Assembly: GCF_014218805.1 (NCBI RefSeq)
Contig: NZ_JACJUV010000001.1
Coordinates: 3,608,501 to 3,672,500 of the forward strand
DNA length: 64,000 nucleotides
From: Teredinibacter franksiae
Lineage (GTDB): Bacteria > Pseudomonadota > Gammaproteobacteria > Pseudomonadales > Cellvibrionaceae
Direction of reading: 5' to 3'
Positions 35,736 to 44,658 of this stretch are shown in pieces. A program made the translations under genes and the position numbers. Each line of letters begins with the position of its first letter. Positions within the stretch are counted from its first letter, which is position 1. The notes beneath the pieces were generated by a model that saw nothing but the letters and a program-made list of their open reading frames with translations, was not told where the DNA came from and ran no database searches.

Positions 35736-37539
35736 ATGCTGAATAAAAATGTGAAGCGGTTTCGCTTGTCATATCTTCTCGGGCTATATTTATTTGTCTG
35801 CAACGGTTTGGCATTGGCCGAATGTGAATATGTCGTTACAAACTCTTGGGGCGCGGGTTTTACTGCCGCCATTCGGATTACCAACAGTTCCTCATCTAGT
35901 ATTAATGGCTGGCTGGCAGGTTAGTTGGGATTACAGTCAGAACGTGGTTACCAATGTATGGAATGCGAACCTGAGTGGCAGCTATACCACTACAAACCTT
36001 GGATGGAATGCTGGTATTGCACCGGGGAAAAGTGTTGAATTTGGTTTCTAGGGCGAAACCATTGGCGGCGTTATAGAGCAGCCAACAGTAACCGGTACCC
36101 TGTGTGACGGCACGGTATCGAACAGCTCCAGCTCGTCTCCGAGCAGCGCCAGTTCTTTTTCGTCCAGTAGTTCTTCCAGAAGCAGCTCCTCCTCCAGTAG
36201 TCGTTCTTCCAGAAGCAGCTCCTCCTCCAGTAGTCGTTCATCCAATAATGGTGGCGCGGTTCCTTATCAAGCCATTACAGATGAATTCACACAGTTGAAC
36301 GCAACGACTAGTAATGCGCTCTATCGGGATTCAGACCGTTTCAGGGTTTATTACGCAGGCAACGGTATGTCTGGCGGTGATGGTAATCTATATCAAGAGT
36401 CACAGCAGAATATTGATTTAGGTTTGGCTCACCTTGAGTCGGCGTATGAGTATTTCGTTAACGAACGCGGCTTTCGATCTACGGCTTTGCCGCAAAATAC
36501 CGATCAGGGGCCGTACTACAAAATGAACTTGTACGTGAGTACAACGTTGAATGCTGCCGGTGCGATGGGTGCCGACCCGAGAATGGGGTTGAGTTTTATT
36601 GAGCTAAAAGGTGGCAATGGCGAAATTTCTATCCCCGGTATTGCGGTACGCGAGTTTGGTCATTCACTTACGTATACCGCCGAAGGCTGGGTGGACCAAG
36701 GTCGAACCGGTGCCTGGTGGGAAACCATCGCTAATTGGGTAGCGGATGAATATCAATCCAGCCCTGCCTATCAAAGGGTTCGCAACGAATTTGGTTTGCC
36801 GGATAGTAGCGGTGTGTTGAATACTGATGTTGTACTTGGGCGTTCTTACCTGACCATTGTGCATCAAGAAAATCTTTATGATGCTTGGCCATTTATCGAA
36901 TACTTGGACAACAATCCAGATAACTATGCCGGTCTTGGCGCAATGGTTGTGCCGAACCTCTTCAGTAATCATTTAAAAAATAATGAAACACCGTTGCATG
37001 TACTCGAGCGGCTGGCGGCTCCAGTGAGCGTGCAGACAATTTTAGGGCGTTACTGGGCACGTATGGCCTATTTAGATATTAATAATACTAGGGCATTACA
37101 GCGCTTTTTGAATGTGCGTAACAATAGCAATTTCCGCAGTCAGGCCTACGCTAACTTAGCGTCTGTAGGTAATAATACTTACCAGGTGAAAACCGAGAAA
37201 AAACCGTATTATGGTGGTGCTAATATTACCCCGCTACAAGTCACCGACGGCGGCGCGATAAATGTGTCTGTTAGCAATTTAGGCAACGGTTTGTCCGACA
37301 GTAATTTCACCGCAACGCTGGCTATTCGCAATAGTAACGGTAGTGTTCGCTATATTGATTTGATCAACGGTAGCGGACAGGTAACGATTGCCAGTGGTGA
37401 GGAGGTCAGCCTTGTAGTAGCCAACACACCTGATTCGCTTTACCGATACAATGCGTTTGAATCGACTAGTGCAAGTCCTGAATTACAGGGGTTGAATTAT
37501 CAGCTGAGTATTACCGGTGCGGTTCCACAGGAGCTGTAA
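35736..37539 (+). pseudogene. Broken secreted CBM2 - polyserine - DUF6055-like protein
   Basis: An ATG at 35736 (GAGG upstream) opens a signal peptide ([18 protein letters not shown]) and a CBM2 module [21 protein letters not shown]...INGW. At about 35908-35920 the sequence GGCTGGCTGG carries an extra four bases relative to the expected INGW-QVSW. This shifts to a TAG at 35922, while the next frame continues [21 protein letters not shown] to GKSVEFGF. There TAG (36049-36051) stands where CBM2 proteins have Gln (CAG). The frame then stays open from 36052 to 37539: polyserine linker (36106-36245) and a ~410-residue domain resembling DUF6055, with VREFGHSL where a zinc-protease-like HExGH would be expected. 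So two disabling lesions plus a possible lost His. A downstream ATG at 36295 could still give a truncated, unsecreted product. Confidence 0.82.
36178..36243 (+). repeat. 33-bp tandem repeat in the polyserine linker
   Basis: Two adjacent copies (36178-36210 and 36211-36243) encoding Arg-Ser-Ser-Ser blocks differ at one base. The unit is 11 codons, so copy-number change would keep the frame. Confidence 0.85.
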
Positions 37540-37584
37540 CGGTTGTAATAGATAACCATGTTTGCTGGCATTAACTGCTGGCGT

Positions 37585-37623
37585 AAAAAAAAGCCCGGAA
37601 CTTATTCTTCCGGGCTTTTTTTA
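37585..37623. terminator. Bidirectional terminator between convergent genes
   Basis: AAGCCCGGAA pairs with TTCCGGGCTT around CTTATTC, flanked by an A-run on the left and a T-run on the right. It serves both the CBM2 pseudogene and the GH44 gene. Confidence 0.88.
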
Positions 37624-37640
37624 TTGTGCAGTGGGTTACG

Positions 37641-39506
37641 CTAGCGGGAGCGGCGAACGGCCGATAGCCAGAACCCTAATACTAAAAATAGCCACCCTGT
37701 TGAGCCGCCACCGCCGGAAGATGACGGCGTGTTGTTATTTGATGTGCTGGAACTTGCTAGGGTACTTGAAGAGCTGCTCGATGATGAGTCGCTACTGCTG
37801 CTTATTGAGGAGCTACTGGAAGATGATTCACTACTTGAGCTTGATGAAACACTGCTACTGGAATTGTCGCTGCTAGACGAACTGCTGGAGCTGGAAGAGC
37901 TGCTGGATGACGAATCGCTTGACGATGAGCTGATACTGTCCGTTGATAAAACCAAATGGTAGGCCGAAAGCGCCGGTAGAGCATAACTAAAGCTGTTATT
38001 GGTTACGGCCACCTCGCCCAGACTTTCAATGGCGGTGGAGCCATCGGTTAAACGCCATGCCGCCGCTGAGGCAAAGGCAGTGCTCGAGTTTATGCTGAAG
38101 CTACCGTTAAGGGTTTCCTTGGTGTTTTTATTCAGTACGATAATGTGTAAGTTATCGGTGCTGGCATTAACCGCAGCGTAAATGGAGCTGTTGTCTTTAT
38201 CGGTCATTGATGCATCGACACTGGTGGTGCCAAAGCTGGCATTCGCACCGTCGTAATTTCTGAATAAACGAAAGGCCGAAGCGAGATAGTTTGGCTTATC
38301 GTTCAGCAACCAGAGGTTAGCGGCGTACACATCGTATTTTGCAAAAATACCCAGCGCATCAATTTGTGCAAGGCCACCGGAAATATCGTCGCTGCCGCCG
38401 AAATTATATTCGGTAAACGCCAGCTCTGTTCCGGGGTAGTGCGTGCTAATAGATGTTTGAACGTGGGGGATTAAAGGTAGTTGTTCAATACGATTATCGA
38501 CAATCCAGCTGTTTTCCGTATACTCCGTATCCCAAAGGGTGCGGGGTGCCTGCAGGCGTGCAAGTTGGTCATTGACTGAATTTGCATCATTGTTGGTAAT
38601 GCGCTGGTCACCTTTAGCTTCTGAGTAGTAGTGCAGGTCTAGAACATTAAGCAGTCGTTTGCCTTCTATTTCGGAGGCGCTTTTCATCTGTGCCAAATAA
38701 TAGTCGACATACCAGTTATAGCTACTGAAAAAGCTCGCCCAGTCCGGTGCGGATTGCAGGTCCAGGTAAGCGCCAAACCCATAAAGTGCAGGGCCGAATA
38801 TACTGGCTGACGGGTCTACATTTTTAACGGCGGTTGCCAGCGCCACTGAGCGGGTAACAAGCTCTTCGGCGCCTACCGGGTTTGGGTGTAGGCGAGGGTG
38901 TGTGCCGGCCCACAGGGCAGGTTCATTGTCGAGGGAGTAGGCAAATACGCCGCCGTTGTCTGCTGTACCGTAACGGTCTACCAGAAAGTTGACTAGCTCA
39001 TCCATATAAACGGCGTTATCGGTTAAGTCGGGTGAGAGCGAAAAAGTGGAGCCCTTGCTGGCGTGCGCGGGAATCCAACGGCTGGAGGGCGCCGCTTCGG
39101 TTTCACTCACCGTGCCGCTGCCATCGGCCGACACATAGCCGGCCATTTGCAGGGTTATAATCGATTTTGCAGTAGCGGCATCATCAATAAACGAAGTGAG
39201 CACAATGCCGGGTGTGGAGCCGTCGGCCCCGTTGGGGATTAAGAACCCATCATTATAGTTAAACCAATCTTCGCCAGCGCTAGACCAGTTGTTCTCCCAG
39301 TTGTAGCCGGTTAAGCGGTTGCCACCCATACGGTATAGTGCCAGGTTTTCATTGCCGGTTAGGGTTTGGTTGGTACCGTAAATAAGAGGGCTAATTTCGT
39401 GGCGGAGGTTTTCGGCTGAAACCGAAAAGCTGACATCCACGGCGGAAGCGGCGGCGGAGAGGGAAGCGAGAACTGATGCTAGATAAACGCGTTTATAATT
39501 ATTCAC
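37641..39506 (-). CDS. GH44 endoglucanase/xyloglucanase with polyserine linker and GlyGly-CTERM tail
   Basis: 621 residues from a GTG start. Signal peptide (VYLASVLASLSAAASA), then a GH44 catalytic region (residues ~25-525) with the acid/base Glu195 in SLDNEPALW and the nucleophile Glu366 in LAFTEYNFGG, and MGGNRLTGYNWENN near residue 60. A polyserine linker (~526-600) follows, then SSGGGGSTGW-LFLVLGFWLSAVRRSR. This Gly-rich stretch, membrane helix and Arg cluster is a GlyGly-CTERM sorting signal processed by rhombosortase and usually linked to type II secretion. It cleaves beta-1,4-glucan or xyloglucan outside the cell. The linker codons are diverse, not a simple DNA repeat. No CBM is present. 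Confidence 0.9.
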   Translation of the reverse strand: MNNYKRVYLASVLASLSAAASAVDVSFSVSAENLRHEISPLIYGTNQTLTGNENLALYRMGGNRLTGYNWENNWSSAGEDWFNYNDGFLIPNGADGSTPGIVLTSFIDDAATAKSIITLQMAGYVSADGSGTVSETEAAPSSRWIPAHASKGSTFSLSPDLTDNAVYMDELVNFLVDRYGTADNGGVFAYSLDNEPALWAGTHPRLHPNPVGAEELVTRSVALATAVKNVDPSASIFGPALYGFGAYLDLQSAPDWASFFSSYNWYVDYYLAQMKSASEIEGKRLLNVLDLHYYSEAKGDQRITNNDANSVNDQLARLQAPRTLWDTEYTENSWIVDNRIEQLPLIPHVQTSISTHYPGTELAFTEYNFGGSDDISGGLAQIDALGIFAKYDVYAANLWLLNDKPNYLASAFRLFRNYDGANASFGTTSVDASMTDKDNSSIYAAVNASTDNLHIIVLNKNTKETLNGSFSINSSTAFASAAAWRLTDGSTAIESLGEVAVTNNSFSYALPALSAYHLVLSTDSISSSSSDSSSSSSSSSSSSSSSDNSSSSVSSSSSSESSSSSSSISSSSDSSSSSSSSTLASSSTSNNNTPSSSGGGGSTGWLFLVLGFWLSAVRRSR

Positions 39507-39759
39507 TATGATTTACCTGCGTGTGCTGTTTGTTTTGACATAATAGTACCCGGTCTTTAATGGCGCCTGACACTCGATTCTACGCCAATTTTGAAAGGGT
39601 AAACATCGATTTAGTAACAAAAATATACGGCTGTAAGTGTGGAGGGGCTGGGGGTTAAATTGATCTAGTTGTGCAGGGGTTAACCTCTACTTGCGTATCA
39701 GAAAAATTACGCTTAACGTTGGTGCTCTTAATTACCTGGCCAAATAGGGCGTTGATACA

Positions 39760-40233
39760 ATGAACGATATTTACACGTCTCCCGAATCCGATCTTAATGT
39801 TGCTGTAAGTAGCCATCGGGATTTTAAGCTTTATACACTCACGGGTATGGGGGTGGCGACTTTTTTTGGTACTCCCATTGCCGGTGGCTTTCTGCTCTCA
39901 CGGAACTACAAAGCGTTGGGGATGGGTGTGGAGGCAAGTAAAGCCCTATGGATTTCTATTGGGGGGACGATTTTATTTATATTAGCTTTGATGTTAATTG
40001 AACAATTTGTTGCGCTTCCACAAATTTCTTACGCTGTTCCTCAGGTAATTATTGTGCACCAACTGGCGAAGTACTACCAGGGTGAATATATTGAGCAGCA
40101 TAAGGTGGAAGCGGGGTTGCTGTATTCCAATTGGCGTGCGTTTGGTATTTCATTGTTGATTATGTTAGCTGTTTTGGCTTTAACTATTTCCTTGGCACTT
40201 ATTTGGGTTGGTGTCTGGGGCGGTGGTTTCTAA
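39760..40233 (+). CDS. Small inner-membrane protein of unknown function
   Basis: 157 residues with three or four hydrophobic segments (LTGMGVATFFGTPIAGGFLL, LWISIGGTILFILALMLI, FGISLLIMLAVLALTISLALIWVGVWGGGF) and a soluble N-terminus (MNDIYTSPESDLNVAV). The DIYTSPESDL-type opening is common in small uncharacterised proteobacterial membrane proteins. No function can be assigned. It is followed within a few bases by a VOC-family remnant. Confidence 0.7.
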   Translation: MNDIYTSPESDLNVAVSSHRDFKLYTLTGMGVATFFGTPIAGGFLLSRNYKALGMGVEASKALWISIGGTILFILALMLIEQFVALPQISYAVPQVIIVHQLAKYYQGEYIEQHKVEAGLLYSNWRAFGISLLIMLAVLALTISLALIWVGVWGGGF

Positions 40234-40236
40234 AAT

Positions 40237-40611
40237 ATGAATAGAAATAAAACGGTGCTTGGGTGGAAAAATCACCCACTGGACACGATGCATTTGTAAA
40301 AATTGATCTGGTTGGATACGCGCTTTGCCTCCTATCCCGGCAAGACCTAGCGAAAGATGCACTATATTCGTGTTTGGAAGGTAATGGTTTTATGGGTATT
40401 GGCCTGGTGTATTTAGCAAAAACACCGGAAGAAGTACCACAAATTCTGTAAATACCGTTGAGGCAGGTGGAACCCTTGTCAAACCTGCAGCCGCTGGGGA
40501 ATTACAGGCTATTGTAAAGACTCTAATGGGCATCTCTTTGAAGCGGATTATGGGGAAGCCTGGGGGTTTGAAAAGGGCCATAGGTTAGTGGTAGACAAAG
40601 TGAATGAGTAA
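40237..40611 (+). pseudogene. Decayed VOC (glyoxalase/bleomycin-resistance) family gene
   Basis: Three frames together spell a VOC protein. NKTVLGWKN (from 40237) continues in another frame as GHDAFVKIDLVGYALCLLSRQDLAKDAL and FMGIGLVYLAKTPEEVPQIL to TAA at 40449-40451. Then NTVEAGGTLVKPAA (from 40451) lies in a second frame, and GITGYCKDSNGHLFEADYGEAW to TAA 40609-40611 in a third. The EAGGTLVKPA and DSNGHLFEADYGEAW segments are characteristic of the family. The first ~25 residues expected at the N-terminus are missing. At least two frameshifts make a functional product unlikely. Sequencing error could mimic this only if several errors fell in 350 bp. Confidence 0.72.
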
Positions 40612-40643
40612 CACAGATTTAACCGCGGGTTGATAGAGTATTT

Positions 40644-41570
40644 ATGGAAAATGTAATTTCAATTAAAGATTTAAATAAAACGTACAAGGGTGGTTTTACC
40701 GCCCTTCGTAATATTAATTTGGATATAAAAAAGGGTGAGTTGTTTGCGCTGCTAGGGCCAAATGGTGCAGGTAAAACGACCTTAATTAGTATTGTCTGCG
40801 GCATTGTTAATGGCACTAACGGGCGTGTGCTAGCCGGTGGTTTTGATATTGCAAAAGAATACCGGGCAGCCCGGCGTGCGATTGGTTTGGTGCCGCAAGA
40901 AATTTCCACTGATGCTTTTGAAAGTGTTTGGGCAACGGTTGTTTTTAGTCGAGGCCTATTTGGCAAAGCGCCAGACCCAGCCTATTTGGAAAAGCTTCTG
41001 AAACAGCTTTCGCTATGGGAAAAGAAAGACGCGCAAATAAAGACGTTGTCCGGCGGCATGAAACGCCGTGTCATGATTGCAAAGGCGTTGTCTCACGAAC
41101 CTGAAATTTTGTTTCTGGATGAACCCACAGCAGGCGTTGATGTTGAATTGCGGCGCGACATGTGGAAAATGGTGAAAGATTTACAGACGTCGGGTGTGAC
41201 CATAATATTAACAACGCACTATATTGACGAAGCGGAAGAGATGGCAGACCGCATAGGTGTTATCAATAAGGGCGAACTTATTCTTGTTGAGGAAAAAGAA
41301 CGTTTGATGCAAAAGCTGGGTAAGAAACAGCTGGCTATCCAGCTTCATGTGCCTCTTCAGCAGGTGCCCGCCGGCCTTGAGAGGTTCAACCTTGATCTCA
41401 GTGATGACGGCTACTCGCTCATTTATACTTTTGATACACAGGACGAAAATTCTGGTATTGCCGAGTTGTTGCGTTGTCTCGATGAAAAAAAACTTGAGTT
41501 TAGAGATCTTCATTCCAGTGAAAGCTCACTCGAAGATATATTTGTAAATCTGGTGAGGGAAGAATCATGA
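40644..41570 (+). CDS. ABC-2 type transporter, ATP-binding protein
   Basis: 308 residues. Walker [11 protein letters not shown]-loop VPQE, signature LSGGMKRR, Walker [13 protein letters not shown] and H-loop TTHYIDE are all intact in the first ~225 residues, with a C-terminal extension typical of NodI/DrrA-type ATPases. Energises the permease that follows; substrate unknown (drugs, polysaccharide or lipids are common for the family). The 3' end overlaps the permease start by 4 bp. Confidence 0.92.
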   Translation: MENVISIKDLNKTYKGGFTALRNINLDIKKGELFALLGPNGAGKTTLISIVCGIVNGTNGRVLAGGFDIAKEYRAARRAIGLVPQEISTDAFESVWATVVFSRGLFGKAPDPAYLEKLLKQLSLWEKKDAQIKTLSGGMKRRVMIAKALSHEPEILFLDEPTAGVDVELRRDMWKMVKDLQTSGVTIILTTHYIDEAEEMADRIGVINKGELILVEEKERLMQKLGKKQLAIQLHVPLQQVPAGLERFNLDLSDDGYSLIYTFDTQDENSGIAELLRCLDEKKLEFRDLHSSESSLEDIFVNLVREES

Positions 41571-42328
41571 ATTTATACGGTATTCGCGCTATCTATATGT
41601 TTGAAATGGCGAGAACAGGCCGTACTCTTATGCAGAGTATTGCCTCACCAGTGTTGTCTACGTCGCTGTATTTTATTGTGTTTGGTGCGGCAATTGGTTC
41701 CCGAATGGGCGATATAGATGGCGTAAGCTATGGTGCCTTTATCATCCCTGGGCTAATTATGTTGTCTTTACTAGGCGAAAGTATTTCGAATGCTTCGTTC
41801 GGTATATTTTTCCCGAAGTTCTCTGGCACGATATACGAAATATTGTCGGCACCCGTGTCGCCAATGGAGATTGTGATTGGTTATGTCGGTGCTGCGGCTA
41901 CAAAATCTGTAGTTTTGGGAGGGCTTATTCTGTTAACGGCCCGCGTGTTTGTTGATTATGATATTGCTCACCCGGTGTGGATGGTGTCCTTCTTAATGCT
42001 TACGGCGGTTACCTTTAGTATGTTCGGTTTCATTATTGGTGTGTGGGCCGATGATTTTCAAAAGCTACAGGTTATTCCGTTAATGGTTATTACCCCGCTC
42101 ACTTTTTTGGGCGGTGCGTTTTACTCCATCAGCATGCTACCTGAAACTTGGCAAAAATTGACGTTGTTTAATCCTGTGGTGTATCTGATTAGCGGTTTTC
42201 GTTGGTCATTTTACGGTGTTGCTGATGTGAATATAGGCGTAAGTCTGGGTATGACCCTGTTTTTCCTAACGGTTTGTCTTGCAACTGTTTGGTGGATTTT
42301 TAAAACAGGCTATCGTATTCGGCAATAG
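41567..42328 (+). CDS. ABC-2 type transporter, permease
   Basis: 253 residues, about six membrane segments, of the ABC-2/NodJ family. [45 protein letters not shown] is the conserved central region, and [34 protein letters not shown] the C-terminal motif. Partner of the preceding ATPase (ATGA overlap). The operon ends in a strong terminator. Confidence 0.92.
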   Translation: MNLYGIRAIYMFEMARTGRTLMQSIASPVLSTSLYFIVFGAAIGSRMGDIDGVSYGAFIIPGLIMLSLLGESISNASFGIFFPKFSGTIYEILSAPVSPMEIVIGYVGAAATKSVVLGGLILLTARVFVDYDIAHPVWMVSFLMLTAVTFSMFGFIIGVWADDFQKLQVIPLMVITPLTFLGGAFYSISMLPETWQKLTLFNPVVYLISGFRWSFYGVADVNIGVSLGMTLFFLTVCLATVWWIFKTGYRIRQ

Positions 42329-42367
42329 TGTTTCTTTTGCACGAATCTGTGTAGATTGAACAACAAG

Positions 42368-42399
42368 AAAGGCCAGAGCGTGAGCATCTGGCCTTTTTT
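42368..42399. terminator. Terminator between convergent ABC and TonB-receptor genes
   Basis: GGCCAGA (42371-42377) pairs with TCTGGCC (42387-42393), preceded by AAA and followed by T6. Works for the ABC operon and perhaps for the receptor on the other strand. Confidence 0.8.
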
Positions 42400-42432
42400 G
42401 TTGGTTAGTTGAATTATAACGTGGGGCAGTGG

Positions 42433-44514
42433 TTAAAAGCGGTAGCTTGCACTCAGCTGCGCATTTTGTGGTGCCGCATAGTAGCTTTGGCTCCAGTAGA
42501 GGCTGGTGAGGTATTTTGTGTCGGTAATATTGTTCAGGTTGAGTGCCACATTAACGGCTTCGTTAATGTCGTAGCTTACGTAGGCCGAAAGCACGGCGTA
42601 GCTGTCTTGTGAGATGGGGCCGTTAGCAATTTTACTTTGCCAACGAACACTTGCGCCAATCGAGAGGGCTTCTACTGGCGTGTATTGAGCGGTTGCTTTG
42701 AGGGTTTTACGCGGTACATAGGTGCGAACGTCGTCACCTTCTGGAGATTCAAGTGAAAGTTGCGTATAGCCTGCGGTGAGCAGTAATTCGTCGGTTATTT
42801 TTCCGCTGGCTTCTAGCTCAAAGCCTTTGGCGTTGATTTCAATACCGCTGTAGTAAGACAAGCCTGTCTCTGGTTCAAAGCCGGCATATTCTGCATAGTT
42901 TTCCTGGTTTGCTGTAAATACAGAGGCGCTGGTGAGTAACTCGCCGTTCAACAATTCGGCTTTAACACCCAGCTCGCTGCTGGTGCCCACTGCAGGGCCA
43001 AGATTTGTTAGCTCCTCGTTAAGTTCGCCTTGGGGCTCGTAAATATCGCTGTAACTGGCGTAAAGGTTTACGCCTTGTGTAATTTCGTAGGTGGTGCCGA
43101 TATAGGGGCTAAGTTCGGCATCATCTCTGTCCATGGTTTCGCCAAAACTGAAACCTTTGGATGTAGCATCAATAAAATTGGCGCCAGTGATGAATGAAAG
43201 CTTATCGCTTAGGCTCCAATTCGCCACTGCGTAGAGGCGTTTAGTATTGGTGTCGAAGTTGGATTCAACCGAGCCTTCGCCAAAATTTGGACGTGGAATT
43301 TCATTGCCGCTCCAGCCGGGAAACGACGGTAGAGCTCCCCAAGCGGGAGAGTCGGCAGGGGCGACGTAATCCAGATAACCTTCGTTCGATTTACTTGCAT
43401 TCAAGCCCATAGCGAGGCCATGGTTACGGCCTGCCAGCTCAAAATCACCGATCAAGGTGGAGTCGAGCATATTTTGGTCGCGGGTGTTCAGGTACTTTCC
43501 GGGCCAGCCATAAAGACCAAGACCGGTGTCGGCGTCGATGTCTCCATAGGTGTAGAACAATTCAGAGGGTACTTCGCGATCGTTGTGGGTGAGGGTTGTA
43601 GTCCATATCCAGTTGCCTAACTCCAACTGTAATTCGGCAAATGCGCTGGTATCGTCGGTTTCGTAAAAGCTCCAGTTCATGGTGGTGGACGCCGAAGTAT
43701 CGTATTCGGCCTGGCTACCGTCGGAGTTCTGTAGCGGCAGCGCACCCCATAAAACATTTTCAGAGCGAGCTGCCTGATGGGTGAGCCCCGCCGTGAATGT
43801 TGCGTTACGTGAAAGCTGACCGTCAATGACGCCATAGGCAATTAGGCGTTCTTTACTGTAGTTGTCCAGGTGACTGTCGGTACTGAGGTCGGCAACGGCA
43901 ATTCGAGCTGCCCAAGAGCCGGATTCGGTAATCGGTGTGGAAATATCGGCTTCAATTCGGCGCTTGTTCCAGGAACCTAATTCAAGGCTCGCATTGGCCT
44001 GTAGGTCGTTGGTAGGGCGTTTACGCACATAGTTAATGGTGCCTGAGGGGTTGCCAGTACCGGTAAGTAAGCCATTTGCGCCTCGCACAACTTCCACTTT
44101 GTCGTAGATAAACGTGTCTAAGTCACCCACTAGGTTCCAAGTGAAAGGCAGTCCGTGGCCGTCTACCTGCATACTTTTAATGTCGAAACCGCGGGAATTA
44201 AAGTAGGTGCGGTCGGTTTCCACTTCATCTACATTCACACCGACGGCGAGTTTAAGTAGCTCAGTAATATTGTCTAGGGCAAAGTCGTCGATAAGAGCGC
44301 GGTCAATAATGCTGACCGATTGCGGCGTGTTGAACAGTGATAAATCCAGGCCTATTGCGCCTTTACTTGTGCGCTCATCACGCAGACCAATAATATGCAT
44401 TTCCTCAATGGACTCGGCGCTGTTAGTTTCGTCGGCGAGAACGGGCTGTTGAGCAAGTAGGGATACTGCGCAGGCAAGGGCTGTTTGGCGGTAGGGTAAC
44501 GAAGAGGGTTTCAT
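42433..44514 (-). CDS. TonB-dependent siderophore receptor
   Basis: 693 residues from the ATG at 44514. Signal peptide (TALACAVSLLAQQPVLA), then the plug domain (TSKGAIGLDLSLFNTPQSVSIIDRALIDDFALDNITELLKLAVGVN, RGFDIKSMQVDGHGLPF, VEVVRGANGLLTGTGNPSGTINYVRKRPT) with the family's PQSVSII and GNPSGTINYVRKRPT motifs typical of FhuE/FpvA-type siderophore receptors. The barrel ends at NAQLSASYRF, with a terminal Phe. It imports a ferric siderophore using TonB energy. A Fur-like box lies upstream and a PepSY protein is divergent, as expected for iron uptake. An ATG at 44559 would add 15 residues and is less likely. Confidence 0.9.
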   Translation of the reverse strand: MKPSSLPYRQTALACAVSLLAQQPVLADETNSAESIEEMHIIGLRDERTSKGAIGLDLSLFNTPQSVSIIDRALIDDFALDNITELLKLAVGVNVDEVETDRTYFNSRGFDIKSMQVDGHGLPFTWNLVGDLDTFIYDKVEVVRGANGLLTGTGNPSGTINYVRKRPTNDLQANASLELGSWNKRRIEADISTPITESGSWAARIAVADLSTDSHLDNYSKERLIAYGVIDGQLSRNATFTAGLTHQAARSENVLWGALPLQNSDGSQAEYDTSASTTMNWSFYETDDTSAFAELQLELGNWIWTTTLTHNDREVPSELFYTYGDIDADTGLGLYGWPGKYLNTRDQNMLDSTLIGDFELAGRNHGLAMGLNASKSNEGYLDYVAPADSPAWGALPSFPGWSGNEIPRPNFGEGSVESNFDTNTKRLYAVANWSLSDKLSFITGANFIDATSKGFSFGETMDRDDAELSPYIGTTYEITQGVNLYASYSDIYEPQGELNEELTNLGPAVGTSSELGVKAELLNGELLTSASVFTANQENYAEYAGFEPETGLSYYSGIEINAKGFELEASGKITDELLLTAGYTQLSLESPEGDDVRTYVPRKTLKATAQYTPVEALSIGASVRWQSKIANGPISQDSYAVLSAYVSYDINEAVNVALNLNNITDTKYLTSLYWSQSYYAAPQNAQLSASYRF

Positions 44515-44582
44515 TTGTACTATCCAATATGGGTTGACGGAGAAAGATTTTGACGCCAATATAGCACCGGTAATGCAAATGT

Positions 44583-44603
44583 CAATGATAATGGTTATTA
44601 TTT
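44583..44603. promoter_or_regulatory. Fur-box-like operator between receptor and PepSY genes
   Basis: TGATAAT (44586-44592), one spacer base, and GTTATTA (44594-44600) match the 7-1-7 Fur inverted repeat at 12 of 14 positions (ideal second arm ATTATCA). It lies about 70 bp upstream of the receptor start and about 60 bp upstream of the PepSY start, so it could repress both genes when iron is plentiful. Confidence 0.65.
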
Positions 44604-44658
44604 GTAATGGGTCAAATTAACCTCTTCTTTCTCTACTTTCTGCGGCTAGAAAAAATTT

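Noticed and set aside
36178..36243. Short repeats as a CRISPR array
   Set aside because: They are adjacent coding repeats of a Ser/Arg linker with no spacers. No CRISPR array was seen anywhere.
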